Shown here: in pieces, positions 5,170 through 6,972 of the stretch
How the letters are laid out: every line of letters begins with the position of its first letter
How positions within the stretch are numbered: the first letter of the stretch is position 1
Source of the DNA: an uncultured Solirubrobacterales bacterium
GTDB lineage: Bacteria; Actinomycetota; Thermoleophilia; Solirubrobacterales; Solirubrobacteraceae
Length of the DNA stretch: 6,972 nt
Direction of reading: 5' to 3'
NCBI GenBank assembly: GCA_903830015.1
Contig: CAIKSH010000292.1
Location: forward strand, 1-6,972
The notes under the pieces: model-generated
What the model was told of the DNA's origin: nothing
Databases searched by the model: none
Seen by the model: only the letters and a program-made list of their open reading frames with translations
Translations under genes and position numbers: made by a program

Positions 5170-6333
5170 GTGCGCGTACTGGCCCTGATCCCCCTGATGG
5201 CCTCGTTCTTCGTCGCGGCCTGCGGCGTCGGCCAGCCCGAGAGCCAGGGGGCGACCCTGAGCGCTTCGGGCCTGAGGCTGGTGAGCGTAGGCAGCTTCGA
5301 CCAGCCGCTCTACCTGGCCTCGCCTCCCGGCGACCGGCGCCGCCAGATGGTCGTCGAGCAGCCGGGGCGGATCGCCCTCGTCCGCGACGGAAGGAAGCAG
5401 AGCAGGCCATTCCTGGACATTCGCTCGCGGGTTACCGCCGGCGGGGAGCAGGGCCTGCTCGGGCTGGCCTTCGCTCCCGACTACTCCCGCAGCGGCCTGT
5501 TCTACGTCTACTACACCCGCCGTGACGGCCGCCAGGCGGTCTCCGAGTTCCGGCGCTCCACGGCCGACCGGGCCAACCCCGCCAGCGAGCGCCAGGTCCT
5601 GGTGATGGCCGACCCGGAGGGCAACCACAACGGCGGCCAGCTGAACTTTGGGCCCGACGGCCTGCTCTACATCGGAACCGGGGACGGTGGCGGTGCCGGT
5701 GACCAGCACGGATCCATCGGCAACGCCCAGGACCTGGGGTCGCTGCTCGGGAAGATCCTGCGGATCGACCCGTCGGCCGGCGCCGGCAAGGCCTATTCGG
5801 TGCCGTCCTCCAACCCCTTCGTCGACCGGGCCGGGGCCCGGCCCGAGATCTGGGCCTACGGCCTGCGCAACCCCTGGCGCTTCTCGTTCGACCGCCGCAC
5901 CGGGGACCTGACGATCGGCGACGTGGGCCAGAACGAGGTCGAGGAGGTCGACTTCACCCTCCGCAACGAGAGCTCCGGCTCCAACTTCGGCTGGCGTCCC
6001 TTCGAGGGCGACCGCCGCTTCACCGACGAGGAGGCCCCCGGGGCCGTTCCTCCGGTGATCACCAAGACCCACGACGAGGGCTGGTGCTCGGTGACCGGCG
6101 GTTATGTCGTACGTGACCCGAAGCTCACGACGCTCCAGGGCCGCTACCTCTATGGCGATTTCTGCAAGGGCGAGATCTGGTCGGCCAAACTCGCGGCCGG
6201 GTCGGCATCCCAGGACCGCCGGGTCGCCGGGCTCCCCGGGGTAAACCAGCTCTCGTCTTTCGGGGAGGACGCCCAGGGCCGTATCTACGTGATCTCGCTG
6301 GCCGGTCGGGTCAGCCGGCTGGCCGCGCGCTAG
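5170..6333 (+). CDS. Glucose/sorbosone dehydrogenase family (PQQ-type) beta-propeller lipoprotein
   Basis: A 387-residue exported protein. Residues 1-18 form a short lipoprotein signal ending in the lipobox VAAC (C18), so the mature protein is probably tethered outside the membrane. The six-bladed propeller of the soluble aldose sugar dehydrogenase (YliI/Asd, sGDH) family follows: EQPGRIALV, GGEQGLLGLAFAPDY (91-105), GNHNGGQLNFGPDG (151-164) with H153 at the catalytic-base position, YIGTGDGG, LLGKILRIDP, YGLRNPWRFSFD with R233, IGDVGQNEVEEVD, and GWRPFEG. C306 and C332 (CSVTGGY ... YGDFC) could form a disulfide. Family members oxidise aldoses with PQQ as cofactor, but many homologues are untested; PQQ genes are not in view. 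GTG 5170 is the only start giving a full signal peptide; AGGGA abuts it directly, too close to act as a Shine-Dalgarno. Its oxidised sugars could be substrates of the nearby MFS carrier, which is speculation. Confidence 0.9.
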   Translation: MRVLALIPLMASFFVAACGVGQPESQGATLSASGLRLVSVGSFDQPLYLASPPGDRRRQMVVEQPGRIALVRDGRKQSRPFLDIRSRVTAGGEQGLLGLAFAPDYSRSGLFYVYYTRRDGRQAVSEFRRSTADRANPASERQVLVMADPEGNHNGGQLNFGPDGLLYIGTGDGGGAGDQHGSIGNAQDLGSLLGKILRIDPSAGAGKAYSVPSSNPFVDRAGARPEIWAYGLRNPWRFSFDRRTGDLTIGDVGQNEVEEVDFTLRNESSGSNFGWRPFEGDRRFTDEEAPGAVPPVITKTHDEGWCSVTGGYVVRDPKLTTLQGRYLYGDFCKGEIWSAKLAAGSASQDRRVAGLPGVNQLSSFGEDAQGRIYVISLAGRVSRLAAR

Positions 6334-6338
6334 CGCGC
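6325..6338. repeat. Perfect 14-base palindrome over the lipoprotein stop codon
   Basis: GCGCGCTAGCGCGC is self-complementary and contains the TAG stop. It could form a GC hairpin at the mRNA end with a CTAG loop, but no T-run follows, so terminator function is unproven. The rest of the 93-base gap to bioY holds only the -10 box and Shine-Dalgarno listed separately. Confidence 0.35.
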
Positions 6339-6380
6339 CCCGGGCGTCGCAGGCGCAGGGAATCGCGGGCCGAGGTCGAA

Positions 6381-6386
6381 TAGCGT
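6381..6386 (+). promoter_or_regulatory. Putative -10 box (TAGCGT) of bioY
   Basis: TAGCGT in an AT-richer context (GAATAGCGTT), 40 bases before the bioY GTG. A start about 7 bases downstream gives a leader of roughly 34 bases that contains GGAG. The hexamer is identical to the one at 796-801. No -35 consensus is seen at 17 bases, so bioY might instead be read through from the upstream gene. Confidence 0.35.
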
Positions 6387-6415
6387 TCCGGCCAGCGCCC
6401 GATCCCGAACGACCT

Positions 6416-6419
6416 GGAG
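6416..6419 (+). promoter_or_regulatory. Shine-Dalgarno GGAG of bioY
   Basis: GGAG with a seven-base spacer before GTG 6427 fixes the bioY start. Confidence 0.6.
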
Positions 6420-6426
6420 ACAGCCC

Positions 6427-6972
6427 GTGTCCGACTTCACCCTCGACCACCGCCAGCCGGTCCTCGCCGACGAGCTTCCCGGCTCGATCGCCCGTGACAT
6501 CGCCCTTGTCGTCGCCGGCGCCCTGTTCACCGCGCTGCTGGCCCAGATCACGGTCAGCGTTCCCGGGTCACCGGTGCCGATCACCGGCCAGACGCTGGCC
6601 GTCGGGCTCGTTGGCGCGACGCTGGGGATGAGTCGCGGCGCAGCGTCCCTGGCGCTCTACGCGGTCCTCGGCCTCTTCCTGCCGTTTTACGCCGACGGGG
6701 CGAGTGGCTGGTCGGTGATCTGGGGGGCCAGCGGCGGATACATCGTCGGGTTCATCTTCGCGGCCGGGGCCATCGGCTGGTTCGCCCAGCACGGCGGCGA
6801 CCGCCGGCTGCTCTCGACCTTCCTGGGCTTCATCGTCGCCCAGCTGATCATCTTCGCCTTCGGCCTGGTCGGGCTCCAGATCGCCACCGGCGAGGACTGG
6901 GGCTGGGTGGTCTACAACGGCTTCACGATCTTCATCGTAGGCGGCCTGGTGAAGGCCGCCATCGGGGCGGTC
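6427..6972 (+). CDS. bioY: BioY, biotin ECF transporter substrate-binding (S) component (3' end cut by window edge)
   Basis: The first 182 residues of a BioY-family membrane protein, probably complete but for a few C-terminal residues (family about 180-210). BioY captures biotin in the membrane and works alone or with the energising ATPase/T modules BioM-BioN or shared EcfA-EcfT. Seen here: a polar lead of about 20 residues; a first helix with ALFTALLAQITVSVP; the family signature PVPITGQTLAV (50-60); GATLGMSRGAASLALYAVLG, the long second hydrophobic stretch; GASGGYIVGFIFAAG (100-114), which matches the GPTGGYLLGF block; and the last helix ending FIVGGLVKAAIGAV, which matches the PGDLIKA end of BioY. 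Hydrophobic segments fit the usual six helices. GTG 6427 is set by GGAG seven bases upstream. It follows the lipoprotein gene in the same direction after 93 bases, with its own likely promoter. No bioM/bioN is visible before the edge. Confidence 0.93.
   Translation, partial: MSDFTLDHRQPVLADELPGSIARDIALVVAGALFTALLAQITVSVPGSPVPITGQTLAVGLVGATLGMSRGAASLALYAVLGLFLPFYADGASGWSVIWGASGGYIVGFIFAAGAIGWFAQHGGDRRLLSTFLGFIVAQLIIFAFGLVGLQIATGEDWGWVVYNGFTIFIVGGLVKAAIGAV

Noticed and set aside
6384..6411. Inverted repeat CGTTC...GAACG before bioY as a biotin regulator operator or riboswitch
   Set aside because: Arms are only five bases with an 18-base gap, the flanks do not extend the match, and it does not resemble the BirA, BioR or BioQ sites I know.
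4843..6450. A 535-codon open frame on the minus strand opposite the lipoprotein gene and running into the acyltransferase region
   Set aside because: Its translation is low-complexity Gly/Ala/Arg/Val-rich with no motif, while the plus strand carries an unmistakable propeller family. Long antisense frames are a by-product of GC-rich third positions.
1..6972. A hidden defence system, CRISPR array, phage or transposon
   Set aside because: All recognisable genes are metabolic or transport genes, spacing is tight, composition looks uniform, and I saw no direct-repeat array, terminal inverted repeats or integrase/transposase motif.

Overview
This is a high-GC stretch (G or C at most third codon positions) with eight protein genes packed on both strands. 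The gaps between genes are only 20-95 bases, so no gene-free stretch exceeds 300 bases. I see no rRNA, tRNA, CRISPR array, insertion sequence, phage gene or riboswitch. GTG/TTG starts, sparse Shine-Dalgarno sites, TANNNT boxes set at leaderless spacing and the gene mix suggest a free-living, high-GC actinobacterium-like chromosome. A Thermoleophilia-type lineage is my guess; the sequence alone does not prove it.

Layout, left to right. (1) fdhD on the minus strand, nearly complete but cut by the left edge: the sulfurtransferase that activates molybdenum/tungsten formate dehydrogenase. (2) Divergent from it, a two-gene plus-strand operon (809-1495 and 1492-2085) encoding two related thioredoxin-fold proteins of the DsbA / 2-hydroxychromene-2-carboxylate isomerase / kappa-GST superfamily. 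The first has lost the active-site serine; the second keeps it. (3) A minus-strand atypical NAD(P)-binding SDR protein (2082-2903), whose stop codon shares the tetranucleotide CTAG with the stop of the preceding gene. (4) A plus-strand sugar-porter-family MFS transporter (2975-4423) with the best promoter and ribosome binding site in the window. (5) A minus-strand PlsC-type acyltransferase (4445-5119). (6) A plus-strand lipoprotein of the glucose/sorbosone dehydrogenase beta-propeller family (5170-6333). (7) The biotin ECF transporter substrate-binding subunit bioY, nearly complete but cut by the right edge.

The genes look like ordinary housekeeping and metabolic cargo, not a defence or mobile island. 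Sugar uptake by the MFS carrier and sugar oxidation outside the membrane by the lipoprotein could be linked functionally, but they lie on either side of an oppositely oriented acyltransferase gene and are not an operon. The most interesting points are the coupled pair of thioredoxin-fold half-proteins and a consistent initiation pattern. Genes without a Shine-Dalgarno site mostly carry a TANNNT hexamer 6-8 bases before the start codon, as expected of leaderless mRNAs, whereas the MFS transporter, bioY and the coupled second thioredoxin-fold gene have a GGAG-type site.
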